DNA from: Neptunomonas japonica DSM 18939
Lineage (GTDB): Bacteria; Pseudomonadota; Gammaproteobacteria; Pseudomonadales; Balneatricaceae
Direction of reading: 5' to 3'
Length of the DNA stretch: 64,000 bases
Assembly (NCBI RefSeq): GCF_000422765.1
Contig: NZ_AUGR01000018.1
Coordinates: forward strand, 42,780 to 106,779
Part shown: piece after piece, positions 18,446-27,196 of the stretch
How positions within the stretch are numbered: position 1 is the first letter of the stretch
Layout: each line of letters begins with the position of its first letter
Notes under the pieces: generated by a model
The model's input: only the letters and a program-made list of their open reading frames with translations
What the model was told of the DNA's origin: nothing
Database searches by the model: none
Position numbers and translations under genes: made by a program

Positions 18446-20644
18446 CTATTTAAGTGAAGGGTTGCGAGGCAGCTGGGTTAGTTGGCTTCTCAATTCTTCA
18501 TTTTCTTGATTAGCTCGCTGTGCTTCCATTCTGTATTTGAAAATCTCTTCGTACCTATCTTCCAGTTTTGTTTCGAGCACTACAATCTCTTTTTGTTGAC
18601 CATTGACAGTGCCTTCCAAAGTGTCAATTTGAGACTGTAAATCTGACAGCATACCGAAACCGTTCGGCAGCAAATCTTCTTCATCGTTGTTTTTTTTCTG
18701 AGTGATGCTTTGTGTGCCTAGCTCGTTAACAATGTGGCTATATAGCGCTTTGAGATCGCTGGATTCGCGTTCTGTGTAACGAATGGTTTGTTCTAGCGCG
18801 CTGTGTGCGCTAGCTGCACCAATAGAGCCTGCCAATAAGTGCTCTAGCATACGATGGAATTCGATCAGCTCAATGATGGTTATATGTGTCTGACCAAGTA
18901 CCTGTAGATCTTCAGCAATGGTGTATACGGATTCTCTGGCTTTGTCTGCGCTAAGGTATTGTGAGAGTAAGCTTTTAGCCTCTTCAATTTTGGTGTTCAG
19001 TGTTATATAAGCATCTAACCCAGTTGGGCGGGCTTTGTGGCCGGTTTTCTGTGGCTGAAGTGCTGTCATAAACTCAGTGGTGAGCGTTCTTTCATCTTTA
19101 TGAGGCTGGTATACAAGAGAGCCAATAATATAAAAACTGATGTTGAAAAGTAGAGTCCAAATAACACTGTGTGTGAGTGGGTGTAGCCCATCTAGTCCTA
19201 AAAGGGCTTCTGGGTTTAATAACTCAATGCCCCAGGGGCCATGAATCAAAATATCTGGGTTCAACCAACCTTGTTTTATAAATGTGGGCAGGCCTAGTGT
19301 ATAACACCAAAGGGCGAAACCTGCGAGCAGGCCTGCAAAAGCGCCGCCACTGTTGGCGCGTTGCCAAAACATTCCACCGAAGACGGCAGGAGCAAACTGC
19401 AAAATAGCAGCAAATGAGAGTAGGCCTATAGCCGCTAAAATGTAGGAGTCACTGAACTCGCGTTCAAACCAATAGCTACTAATTAAAATTAAACCGACCA
19501 ATATCCAGCGAATTTGTAATAAATAGGCGCGTAACCGTTGCGCTGATGTAACGGATTCGATAATGGGTAAGACTAGGTGGTTCGATACCATGGTTGCTAG
19601 TGTCATCGTTGTAATGATGATCATGCCTGTGGCGGCTGAAAACCCTCCAATAAAAGCAAACATGGTGAGGCCGCTATAGCCCGCTTGTTGTGGTAAAAGT
19701 AATACAAAAAAGTCTGCGGATTCAGAGGGTAAGCCACTGAGTAAGCCTGCCGCCGCCAATGGTATAACAAATAAATTGATAGCAATTATGTAAAGCGGAA
19801 ACAACCACATGGCCGTTTTTATATGCTGTTGGTCAGTATTCTCAATGACTGCCACATGGAACTGACGAGGTAAAAGGAAGATGCCGGCAAAACTTAATAC
19901 AATAAGTGTCAACCACATGCTGGCGCTGTTCGTAGAAACGTCAAACTGGGTTAGGTATGAAAGGTTTGCTTCTGCCATACGTGTACTGATGTCGGCAAAA
20001 CCATCATAAAGAATGAAGCAAACAAATAATCCTACACAAATAAAGGCGGCCAGTTTTACAATACTTTCAACGACAAGCGCTACAATCATTCCTTGATGGC
20101 GCTCTGTGGGGTCAAGCCGCCTTACGCCAAACATGATGGTGAAGGCTGTCATCAAAAGAGTTACTAGAAGACCGCTATACTCTCCGTTTGATCCTTGCTG
20201 ATGGGTGATTATATCAAACGAATTAACAATAGCTTTGAGTTGTAGTGCGATATACGGAAGGATGCCAATAAGGGCAATGAGTGTTACTAGGCCTGCAATA
20301 CGTTGTGAGCGTCGATATCGAGTGGATATAAAGTCGGCAATGCTAGTGATACGGAATGTTTCTTTTATGGCAACCATTTTTCGCAGAGTAACCCACCAAA
20401 AAACGATACCAATGAGCGCGCCAACATAAATACCTAAAAACAATAACCCAGAAGTGCTAGCGAAACCTACGCTTCCATAAAATGTCCATGAAGTATGAAA
20501 CACAGCAAGCGATAGTGCATAAATCCAGGGGCTTTTTAGGGGGGTTCCTGTCTTGGTTATTCGCTTTTCAACCAGTTGCGCTACTACAAATAGCATTAGC
20601 ATGTAGAGGATAACGGTTGAAATGACAGCTAAGGGCGAAAACAT
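18446..20644 (-). CDS. SLC5 (sodium:solute symporter) - STAC protein lacking a kinase
   Basis: About 732 residues. The first 500 or so form a PutP-like sodium:solute symporter domain with about 13 hydrophobic segments (FTSWTFYGSVGFASTSG near the start, GGFSAATGMIIITTMTLATMVSN mid-way). Then comes a STAC-type helical domain (about residues 545-640, with FHRMLEHLLAGSIGAASA), as in the sensor kinase CbrA. In CbrA this is followed by PAS, HisKA and ATPase domains; here the protein instead ends in a roughly 60-residue coiled coil (LQSQIDTLEGTVNGQQKEIV to the C-terminus). No H-box or ATP-binding motif is visible. TTG at 20647 and ATG at 20644 are both possible starts; ATG is chosen. Inference: a transport-linked sensor that signals through a partner, or simply a transporter. 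Confidence 0.85.
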   Translation of the reverse strand: MFSPLAVISTVILYMLMLFVVAQLVEKRITKTGTPLKSPWIYALSLAVFHTSWTFYGSVGFASTSGLLFLGIYVGALIGIVFWWVTLRKMVAIKETFRITSIADFISTRYRRSQRIAGLVTLIALIGILPYIALQLKAIVNSFDIITHQQGSNGEYSGLLVTLLMTAFTIMFGVRRLDPTERHQGMIVALVVESIVKLAAFICVGLFVCFILYDGFADISTRMAEANLSYLTQFDVSTNSASMWLTLIVLSFAGIFLLPRQFHVAVIENTDQQHIKTAMWLFPLYIIAINLFVIPLAAAGLLSGLPSESADFFVLLLPQQAGYSGLTMFAFIGGFSAATGMIIITTMTLATMVSNHLVLPIIESVTSAQRLRAYLLQIRWILVGLILISSYWFEREFSDSYILAAIGLLSFAAILQFAPAVFGGMFWQRANSGGAFAGLLAGFALWCYTLGLPTFIKQGWLNPDILIHGPWGIELLNPEALLGLDGLHPLTHSVIWTLLFNISFYIIGSLVYQPHKDERTLTTEFMTALQPQKTGHKARPTGLDAYITLNTKIEEAKSLLSQYLSADKARESVYTIAEDLQVLGQTHITIIELIEFHRMLEHLLAGSIGAASAHSALEQTIRYTERESSDLKALYSHIVNELGTQSITQKKNNDEEDLLPNGFGMLSDLQSQIDTLEGTVNGQQKEIVVLETKLEDRYEEIFKYRMEAQRANQENEELRSQLTQLPRNPSLK

Positions 20645-20753
20645 CAAAATTTGCCTTTCAATAGTGCTATTTTTGGAGAGGTATAACTTAGTTAGATATA
20701 GCCTAATTGTAACGCGTTTTTAGCGATAGGCTTAAATACTATTTCTTCGAATG

Positions 20754-21011
20754 TTAGGGGGAGTGCTCATTGTGAGGGCATTTGCAGGCAGGCGGTACGG
20801 GATCTATTCCACCTTCATGCCACGGATGGCACTTTAGTATCCTACGAGAACCCAGTCCAATACCTTTTAAAATGCCGTGGGTTTCAATTGCTTCGAGCAT
20901 ATAGTGCGAACAGCTAGGGTAAAAGCGGCAGTTACTACCAAGAAAGGGGCTGATGGCGTATTGATAAATACGGATTAAGCCTGTTAGTACTGCCGTTATA
21001 GCTTTTTTCAA
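20754..21011 (-). CDS. yidD: Membrane protein insertion efficiency factor YidD
   Basis: An 85-residue YidD protein that assists insertion of inner-membrane proteins via YidC. Hallmarks: [35 protein letters not shown] and the C-terminal [13 protein letters not shown]. The frame extends upstream to 21080 and would overlap the preceding gene, but a TTG at 21011 begins MKKAITAV, the usual YidD start, five bases after the upstream stop and with GAGAG before it; I use that. Normally yidD lies in rpmH-rnpA-yidD-yidC; here it follows a GGDEF-like gene instead, so it has been relocated or is a second copy. Confidence 0.9.
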   Translation of the reverse strand: MKKAITAVLTGLIRIYQYAISPFLGSNCRFYPSCSHYMLEAIETHGILKGIGLGSRRILKCHPWHEGGIDPVPPACKCPHNEHSP

Positions 21012-21015
21012 AATA

Positions 21016-21855
21016 TTAACTCTCGGCGCAGTTTTTTTCTGCGCGTAAAAGGAAATCATCAAATTGATGATCAGCTTCATTATCTAGTTCAGCGCCGCCA
21101 AAGCTTATATCAACCGGAATATTAGTATCTGCAATGGTTATATCTCGATTGGCAACGGCGGTTTTAATGCGGTGAGTGACAATTTCGATTTGTTCTAACG
21201 TTGCATCAATTAAGCAAATAACAAAACTCTTATTATCTAACCTTGCAGCATAGTCAGATTCGCGTAATACGTCTTTTAAGGAGCGTGATAAGTTGATCAG
21301 AATATGATCTCCCATCGCGTAACCGTAGCTTTGATTGATGTGGCGCATATTGGCTATGGTAACGACAAGAATGGATACTGGGTTCTTGTAACGTTTTGAA
21401 CGGGCAATATCTTGGGCGCCCATCAAGAAAAGCTGTTGCCTATTGAAAAGACCGGTTAGTGGATCATGCGTTGCTTGTGCTTGCAGTGCATTTTCAGTTT
21501 TTACTTGGGAGCTAATATCTTGAAAAAAGACATAGACTTGTTTTTGAGCAAAAAAGAAGGTTGCATCGTAGTAACGAATACCTGCGCCGCTCATCAACGT
21601 TATATGCTGTTGATGTGAGCTTTTAGATTCGATTGCTTGCTGCGTATTTTGTGTTAAAACAGCAAGGCTTTCTTCGGATTGGTTTAAATTCGTTAAGGCT
21701 AGATTGATTAAGTCAGATACTTGAGTATGAAATACATGCCCAGCAGCTTCATTGGCATACACAATTTGCATATTTTCAACCACGAGAATGGCATTCGGGT
21801 TGAACTCTACTAAAGGATTTGAAGCGTGTTCTGTTAAAGCGGTCTCAATACTCAT
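21016..21855 (-). CDS. PAS-GGDEF protein with degenerate active site and intact I-site
   Basis: About 279 residues from the ATG at 21855 (an upstream ATG at 21915 is possible; neither has a strong ribosome site). A PAS-like sensor spans about residues 10-115 ([21 protein letters not shown]), a short linker follows, and a diguanylate cyclase fold starts at [15 protein letters not shown]. The signature position that should read GGDEF is DNKSF (in [11 protein letters not shown]), so metal and GTP binding residues are lost. The product inhibition site RxxD, five residues upstream, is kept (RESD). Known precedents with this combination act as c-di-GMP receptors; that role here is inference. It lies directly upstream of yidD and after the phoH terminator. 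Confidence 0.85.
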   Translation of the reverse strand: MSIETALTEHASNPLVEFNPNAILVVENMQIVYANEAAGHVFHTQVSDLINLALTNLNQSEESLAVLTQNTQQAIESKSSHQQHITLMSGAGIRYYDATFFFAQKQVYVFFQDISSQVKTENALQAQATHDPLTGLFNRQQLFLMGAQDIARSKRYKNPVSILVVTIANMRHINQSYGYAMGDHILINLSRSLKDVLRESDYAARLDNKSFVICLIDATLEQIEIVTHRIKTAVANRDITIADTNIPVDISFGGAELDNEADHQFDDFLLRAEKNCAES

Positions 21856-21916
21856 ATAAAATCCATGTGTTTGCTTTGTGCTTCCATAATACGAACTAAT
21901 AAACAGAATGAACATA

Positions 21917-21948
21917 TAAAAAAGCTGCTGGAGTTGATCTCCAGCAGC
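21917..21948 (-). terminator. Rho-independent terminator of phoH-like gene
   Basis: A perfect 10-bp stem GCTGCTGGAG / CTCCAGCAGC with a 5-base loop lies at 21924-21948. On the complement it is followed by a T-rich run (AAAAAA on the plus strand at 21918-21923), 8 bases beyond the stop of the gene at 21956. It overlaps the alternative upstream start of the GGDEF-like gene, which supports the later start at 21855. Confidence 0.85.
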
Positions 21949-21955
21949 TGGGTTA

Positions 21956-23341
21956 TTATAAATTCTCTTCAGCGTACTCGGCTAGTCTTGAACGGAAGAT
22001 TCCTTCAAAGTGGACGTTTGCTGCACCGTCAAATCCTTTAAAGCGTTCGACAATGTAGGTGAGCCCGGAAGTAAGAGGGGTAAGGTAGTTGGAATCAATC
22101 TGGGCTAAGTTGCCCAAACAGATCATTTTGGTGCCTTTTCCTGAGCGTGTCAGGATAGTTTTTAGTTGTGATGGCGTTAGATTTTGCGCTTCGTCAATGA
22201 TGACGACAGCATCCTGAATGCTTCTACCACGAATAAAGTTCAAAGATTTAAATTGGATGTTTGCTTTTTCTATCGTGTACTTAACGCTGCTTAATGGGCG
22301 CTCATCATTTTCATGCATCGCTTCCAGATTATCATTGATCGCGCTCATCCACGGTGTCATTTTTTCTTCTTCAGTGCCGGGTAAAAAGCCGATATCTTCT
22401 GCAACAGGGGGGGTTGAACGTGTCACTATAATTTTATTGTAGCGTTTATCCTCTATTACCATTTCTAGTGCACTGGCTAAGGCTATCAGTGTTTTACCTG
22501 AACCTGCAGCGCCATTAAGAATGGCTAAGTCTATGCTTGGGTCTAAAACAGATTGCATAGCAAAAGCTTGGAATATATTGATCGGTGATATACCCCAGCA
22601 ACTTTGTTGCATTAAGTGCTCGTAACCTAAGTCCAGTAAAATTATTTCGTTATCGTTAATGGCAACAACACGGGCTGCAAAATCTTTGGAGTCGTCAAAG
22701 ATGTATTCGCTGATATATGCTTCAGGGATTAATGACTTGTCGACATGATGGTAGGTATGTCCATCTTTTTGAATACTCTTTACTTGGTCGACCTTTTCCC
22801 AGAAGGTGCCATCTAAATGTGTATGACCAGCAGGCAGTAAGTCGATATCCGACACTAGCTGGTCTGTGCGGTAGTCTTCAACCTGTTCAAGACCTGCGCC
22901 TAATGCTTTTAGACGCATGTTGATGTCTTTGGTGACGAGAATAACTTCTCTATGGGTGGTAGTTGATTGAAGGTGTAATGCGCAATTGATGATGAGGTTG
23001 TCTTTTTTATTACTGGTTAAAAATCCGGGGCGAGCGGTGAGTTCATGATCTGGAAAAATACTGAGTTTACCGAGTCGTTCCTCACGGTCCTTTCCTGGGA
23101 GGGGAATCTGAACGCCTTTAGTTATTTGTGATGGCGAAGTGGCGGTGGATAAAATGTCATCAATCGCTCTAATAGCGTAGCGTGCTTCTTGGGCGACATT
23201 TTTTTTACGATCCTTGATGTCATCGAGCTCTTCTAGAACCGTCATCGGGATCGCGACATCTTGCTCTTTAAATTCGTATAGGCATTTGGGGTCATGCAGC
23301 AGAACGTTAGTATCGAGAATATAGAGTTTTGTTGCGCTCAT
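21956..23341 (-). CDS. PhoH-family PIN-ATPase
   Basis: A 461-residue protein of the PhoH2-like type: an N-terminal PIN ribonuclease domain (KLYILDTNVLLHDPKCL, with the acidic residues in VLEELDDIKDR and LVTKDINMRLKA) fused to a PhoH ATPase (Walker A LNGAAGSGKTLIALA at about residues 265-279, Walker B DAVVIIDEAQNLTPSQ). Such fusions are thought to be RNA helicase/RNase enzymes; the E. coli PhoH protein has only the ATPase part. Single gene with its own terminator, divergent from the sirtuin gene. The cellular target is not apparent. Confidence 0.93.
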   Translation of the reverse strand: MSATKLYILDTNVLLHDPKCLYEFKEQDVAIPMTVLEELDDIKDRKKNVAQEARYAIRAIDDILSTATSPSQITKGVQIPLPGKDREERLGKLSIFPDHELTARPGFLTSNKKDNLIINCALHLQSTTTHREVILVTKDINMRLKALGAGLEQVEDYRTDQLVSDIDLLPAGHTHLDGTFWEKVDQVKSIQKDGHTYHHVDKSLIPEAYISEYIFDDSKDFAARVVAINDNEIILLDLGYEHLMQQSCWGISPINIFQAFAMQSVLDPSIDLAILNGAAGSGKTLIALASALEMVIEDKRYNKIIVTRSTPPVAEDIGFLPGTEEEKMTPWMSAINDNLEAMHENDERPLSSVKYTIEKANIQFKSLNFIRGRSIQDAVVIIDEAQNLTPSQLKTILTRSGKGTKMICLGNLAQIDSNYLTPLTSGLTYIVERFKGFDGAANVHFEGIFRSRLAEYAEENL

Positions 23342-23449
23342 GGCTCTATCCTTTTATAGCCGAAACAGAGAATGACAAACTTAATAGACCTTCAATATTC
23401 ATGATAGTCTAATGTTTTATGTTTGTGGTCAACCTTTCTGGAGAAGTGT

Positions 23450-24154
23450 ATGGGGTATCAGTCAGTTGTTGTTCTAACGGGGGCGGGAATATCGGCTGAA
23501 TCGGGAATTCGTACCTTTAGGGCTAGCGATGGGCTGTGGGAAGATCATCATATAGAGGATGTGGCAACGCCAGAAGGTTTTCATCGAGATCCTGAGTTGG
23601 TGCATCGGTTTTATAATAGTCGTCGTGAGCAATTATTGAGTAAAACTGTGCAGCCCAATGATGCCCATAAAGCACTAATAACGCTAGAGAAATACTTTAA
23701 GGATAACTTCCTCCTAGTAACGCAAAATGTTGATAATTTACATGAGCGTGCCGGCAGTGAGGAGATGATTCATATGCATGGTGAGTTGCTTAATATGCGT
23801 TGCAGCCAAACGGGCTTTGTTTCTTCTGTTAAGCATAATACTAGCCCTTTAGACCGATGTGTCTGTTGTGGGCTGCAAGGTACTTTGCGGCCTGATATTG
23901 TTTGGTTTGGTGAAGAACCTATGCAAATGAGTCATATCTATGCGGCCTTGAGTCAGTGTGATCTTTTTTTATCGATAGGTACCTCTGGGCATGTTTATCC
24001 AGCAGCTGGTTTTGTGGAAGTGGCTAACGAGGCAGGTGCTGATACGGTTGAAATTAATCTTGAACCTTCACGTAAAGAGTCCCATTTCAAAGCTCATTTT
24101 TATGGGCCTGCAAGTGAGCAGGTACCACGCTTTATAGATGATCTGCTCAGCTAA
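23450..24154 (+). CDS. cobB: NAD-dependent protein deacylase, sirtuin CobB type
   Basis: A 234-residue sirtuin that removes acetyl and succinyl groups from lysines at the cost of NAD. Motifs: [18 protein letters not shown] for NAD binding, [12 protein letters not shown], catalytic His in IHMHGEL (about residue 110), two Cys pairs for a structural zinc (RCSQ and CVCC) and [12 protein letters not shown]. The Tyr and Arg of FYNSRR (about 55 and 58) match the desuccinylase-type pocket of class III sirtuins. The frame is open to a GTG at 23423, but GGAG lies 6 bases before the ATG at 23450. Confidence 0.93.
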   Translation: MGYQSVVVLTGAGISAESGIRTFRASDGLWEDHHIEDVATPEGFHRDPELVHRFYNSRREQLLSKTVQPNDAHKALITLEKYFKDNFLLVTQNVDNLHERAGSEEMIHMHGELLNMRCSQTGFVSSVKHNTSPLDRCVCCGLQGTLRPDIVWFGEEPMQMSHIYAALSQCDLFLSIGTSGHVYPAAGFVEVANEAGADTVEINLEPSRKESHFKAHFYGPASEQVPRFIDDLLS

Positions 24155-24282
24155 AGTTAAGTGAGAAAAATATAAGTTTTTGTTATTTATAGATATACCT
24201 GTAATAAAAAGTGAACTATGTTGAAGTATAAAGAGCTGTATATGCTCTTGTTAGATTTTATTTTTAAGGATGGGTGGCGTCT

Positions 24283-25653
24283 ATGATCACTGAACATTTT
24301 ATCAATGCAAGTGTAACGCCCTTGGAGAGCATGGATACTCTCTCTCCACACGAGGTTGCCAAATTACAAGATATAAGCCAAAGGGGGTTATATCGTTTAT
24401 TTCGCCAGTGCTGCTTGGCGGTATTAAATACTGGAAGTGAGCTTGATAGTACGCGTACAGTGCTACACCGTTTTCGTGAGTTCGATATACGTATTAAGCA
24501 CAAGCATAGAGGGGTTCAGCTTGAACTAATTAATGCGCCAGCCTCTGCGTTTGTTGACGGGGAAATTATACAAGGTATTCGTGAGCACCTCTTTACGGTA
24601 CTTCGTGATCTATTGTATGTGGGGGATGAACTTGATCAATGCTGTGCTGGCTTAACTGAATCTGAGAGCATTACCAACACGGTATTTCACATCTTACGCC
24701 ATGCTTCGGCTATGCGGCCGCATGTAAAACCCAACCTAGTGGTGTGTTGGGGGGGGCATTCAATTCAGCGCTTAGAGTACGACTATACCAAGGAAGTAGG
24801 CTATGAGCTGGGCTTGCGTTCTTTTGATATTTGTACCGGTTGTGGTCCAGGTGCTATGAAAGGCCCGATGAAAGGGGCCACTATAGCGCATGCAAAACAA
24901 CGTAAAGAAAGCCCGCGTTATATTGGTTTGACTGAACCTGGTATTATTGCCGCTGAGTCGCCAAATCCTATTGTGAATGAGCTGGTGACTTTGCCGGATA
25001 TTGAAAAGCGATTGGAAGCATTCGTGAGGCTAGGCCACGGGATTATAGTGTTTCCTGGGGGCGCAGGTACGGCTGAAGAAATTCTCTATATGCTCGGGAT
25101 TCTACTTCACCCTAAAAATAGAAATGTTCCTTTTCCTTTGGTATTTACTGGCCCTGCAGGTAGTGAAGCTTATTTTGAAACAGTGGACCGCTTTATTAAA
25201 GCGACTATTGGGGAGCGCGCTGCTGAGCGTTATGAGATTGTTGTGGGCGACCCTCATGGTGTGGCCGTAAGAATGAGAGAAGGCCTTGAGAAGGTTTTGG
25301 CTTATCGCAAGAAGACTGATGAGTCATACCATTATAATTGGCAGTTACATATTCCGCATGAATTCCAGCAGCCTTTTGAGCCAACGCATGAAGAGATGGC
25401 GCAATTGAATCTTCGAGAGGGGCAGCCCGATTATATTTTGGCCGCTCAGCTTAGGAAGGCGCTCTCGGGTATTGTTGCTGGAAATGTTAAAGAGCCGGGA
25501 GTGTTGGCTATTGAACAACACGGACCTTTTGAGTTAACGGGCGATAAGGATATTATGCAGTCGCTGGATCAATTGCTGGCATCGTTTGTAGAACAAAAAC
25601 GCATGAAGATTAATCATGAAGAGTATCAGCCCTGTTATAAAATAGTGAATTAG
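24283..25653 (+). CDS. ppnN: Nucleotide 5'-monophosphate nucleosidase PpnN
   Basis: A 456-residue LOG-fold enzyme splitting nucleoside monophosphates to base and ribose 5-phosphate; in E. coli it is stimulated by (p)ppGpp. The central lysine-decarboxylase-like motif is clear: GPGAMKGPMKG, and FPGGAGTAEEILYMLG contains the PGGxGTxxE signature. The N-terminal domain (AFVDGEIIQGIREHLFTVLRDLLYV) and C-terminal extension match PpnN/YgdH. A GTG at 24274 is in frame; I use ATG 24283 because MITEHFINASVTPLESMD mirrors the usual PpnN start. Transcribed alone after cobB, ending at a bidirectional terminator. Confidence 0.92.
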   Translation: MITEHFINASVTPLESMDTLSPHEVAKLQDISQRGLYRLFRQCCLAVLNTGSELDSTRTVLHRFREFDIRIKHKHRGVQLELINAPASAFVDGEIIQGIREHLFTVLRDLLYVGDELDQCCAGLTESESITNTVFHILRHASAMRPHVKPNLVVCWGGHSIQRLEYDYTKEVGYELGLRSFDICTGCGPGAMKGPMKGATIAHAKQRKESPRYIGLTEPGIIAAESPNPIVNELVTLPDIEKRLEAFVRLGHGIIVFPGGAGTAEEILYMLGILLHPKNRNVPFPLVFTGPAGSEAYFETVDRFIKATIGERAAERYEIVVGDPHGVAVRMREGLEKVLAYRKKTDESYHYNWQLHIPHEFQQPFEPTHEEMAQLNLREGQPDYILAAQLRKALSGIVAGNVKEPGVLAIEQHGPFELTGDKDIMQSLDQLLASFVEQKRMKINHEEYQPCYKIVN

Positions 25654-25708
25654 GGGTGCGCTTTTAAAGGTGATGTTTCTTGTTATTTTCATACAAACTT
25701 AAAGCTAT

Positions 25709-25740
25709 AAAAAAGGAGTCTCAATTGAGACTCCTTTTTA
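25709..25740. terminator. Bidirectional Rho-independent terminator
   Basis: A perfect 20-base palindromic stem (GGAGTCTCAA / TTGAGACTCC, 25715-25734) flanked by an A-run and a T-run, between convergent ppnN and the thiolase gene. Confidence 0.88.
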
Positions 25741-25769
25741 TTTGCTAGCTTAAGCTCAGTATTTATTGC

Positions 25770-26954
25770 TTAGACTCTCTCTAGTAAAGCGGCGATACCC
25801 TGGCCACCACCGATACACATAGTGACGACGGCATAACGTCCTTCAACGCGCTGCAGCTCGTACAATGCTTTTACTGTGATAATCGCACCAGTTGCCCCGA
25901 TTGGATGGCCCAGAGAGATACCAGATCCATTGGGGTTTACCTTGTCAGCTGGTAGCTCTAGATCGCGTGCCACAGCCAGTGCTTGAGCTGCAAATGCTTC
26001 GTTCACTTCCCAAACATCAATATCGCCAACAGATAGACCTGCTTCATCTAGTAGTTTGCGAACTGCAGGAACAGGGCCAATACCCATATATTTAGGTTCA
26101 ACTCCGACGAATGAGTAGCCAGCTAAGCGAGCCATTGGCTTAAGATCGCGTGATTTGGCTTCTTCAGCGCTCATCATGGTTACAACAGCAGCGGCATCAT
26201 TTAAACCTGAAGCATTACCTGCCGTTACACTACCGTCGCGTTTGAAGGCTGGGCGAAGTTTCGTCATGTCTTCTATTTTACAGCCTAGACGGGTGTGCTC
26301 ATCAGTATCAAAAAAGGTACTACCTTTACGGCTTTTTAATTCAATCGGCAAAATTTGATCTTTGAAACGGCCCGCAGCGGTAGCGGCTTCAGCACGTTGG
26401 TGACTCAATGTTGCTAATGCATCTTGGTCTTCACGGCTAATATCCCACTTCTCAGCAACATTTTCAGCAGTGATACCCATATGAGTGTCGTCAAATGGGC
26501 AGGTTAGGGCACCAACCATTGCATCAATAATAGCGCCATCGCCCATACGCTGGCCGAAACGAGCACTTGGCATCCAGTATTGTGAGCGGCTCATTACTTC
26601 GGAGCCCCCAGCTACTGCTGCAGTGCAATGGCCAAGTTCAATTTGTTGTGCCGCCGTAATAATGGCCTGTAAGCCACTACCACAAAGACGGTTTACAGTA
26701 AGAGAAGGTGTTTCATATGGCAGTCCACCATCAACTGCAGCGGCTCGACCAATATACATATCACGGCGTTCGGTATGGATTACATTTCCGATCACGCTAT
26801 GTCCAAAAGCGGTAGGCTCAACTCCTGAGCGCTGAACGGCTTCGCTCACGACGGCTGCTGCTAGTTCACACGGAGTTTTAGTTTTCAGGCTGCCACCGAA
26901 ACCACCGATAGCTGTACGTACGCCACTTAAAAAAACGACATCATGCTGACTCAT
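25770..26954 (-). CDS. Acetyl-CoA C-acyltransferase (BktB-like thiolase)
   Basis: A 394-residue thiolase. The nucleophilic Cys lies in TVNRLCGSGLQAI (about residue 90), the catalytic His in NPNGSGISLGHPIGATGA (about 350) and the acid/base Cys in TMCIGGGQG (about 380). Overall sequence layout resembles BktB of Cupriavidus, a beta-ketothiolase accepting C4-C6 chains, more than FadA. The start ATG at 26954 has AAAGGA about 12 bases and AGGG 3-4 bases upstream. It is monocistronic, with a strong dyad 42 bases upstream of the start. Likely substrates: acetyl-CoA plus short acyl-CoA in fatty acid, polyhydroxyalkanoate or aromatic ring breakdown; phenylacetate degradation genes lie 15 kb away. Confidence 0.92.
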   Translation of the reverse strand: MSQHDVVFLSGVRTAIGGFGGSLKTKTPCELAAAVVSEAVQRSGVEPTAFGHSVIGNVIHTERRDMYIGRAAAVDGGLPYETPSLTVNRLCGSGLQAIITAAQQIELGHCTAAVAGGSEVMSRSQYWMPSARFGQRMGDGAIIDAMVGALTCPFDDTHMGITAENVAEKWDISREDQDALATLSHQRAEAATAAGRFKDQILPIELKSRKGSTFFDTDEHTRLGCKIEDMTKLRPAFKRDGSVTAGNASGLNDAAAVVTMMSAEEAKSRDLKPMARLAGYSFVGVEPKYMGIGPVPAVRKLLDEAGLSVGDIDVWEVNEAFAAQALAVARDLELPADKVNPNGSGISLGHPIGATGAIITVKALYELQRVEGRYAVVTMCIGGGQGIAALLERV

Positions 26955-26995
26955 ACCCTACTTTCCTTTTTTTAATATAATAGTAACTCTAGCTC

Positions 26996-27027
26996 TGGTT
27001 CTGAAATGGGAAATATATTCAGAACCA
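26996..27027. promoter_or_regulatory. Operator-like dyad upstream of the thiolase gene
   Basis: Perfect 10-base inverted repeat TGGTTCTGAA (26996-27005) and TTCAGAACCA (27018-27027) with a 12-base spacer, 42 bases before the thiolase start and 170 before the divergent M23 gene. No T-run follows, so it is more likely a regulator site than a terminator. Regulator unknown. Confidence 0.6.
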
Positions 27028-27196
27028 CTGAACATAAACCATATTTACTACAGTAGTTACACTGGTCTATAGACAATTGGTTTAGTTTTTAGACTATTGA
27101 GTAATGCCCAGAAGCGAATATAGCGGTGTTTTATGACAACTCTGAAATTTATGGGTATATTTAGCGCTGTTTGGGAAAGCCTTTAAGGGGCAGCGA

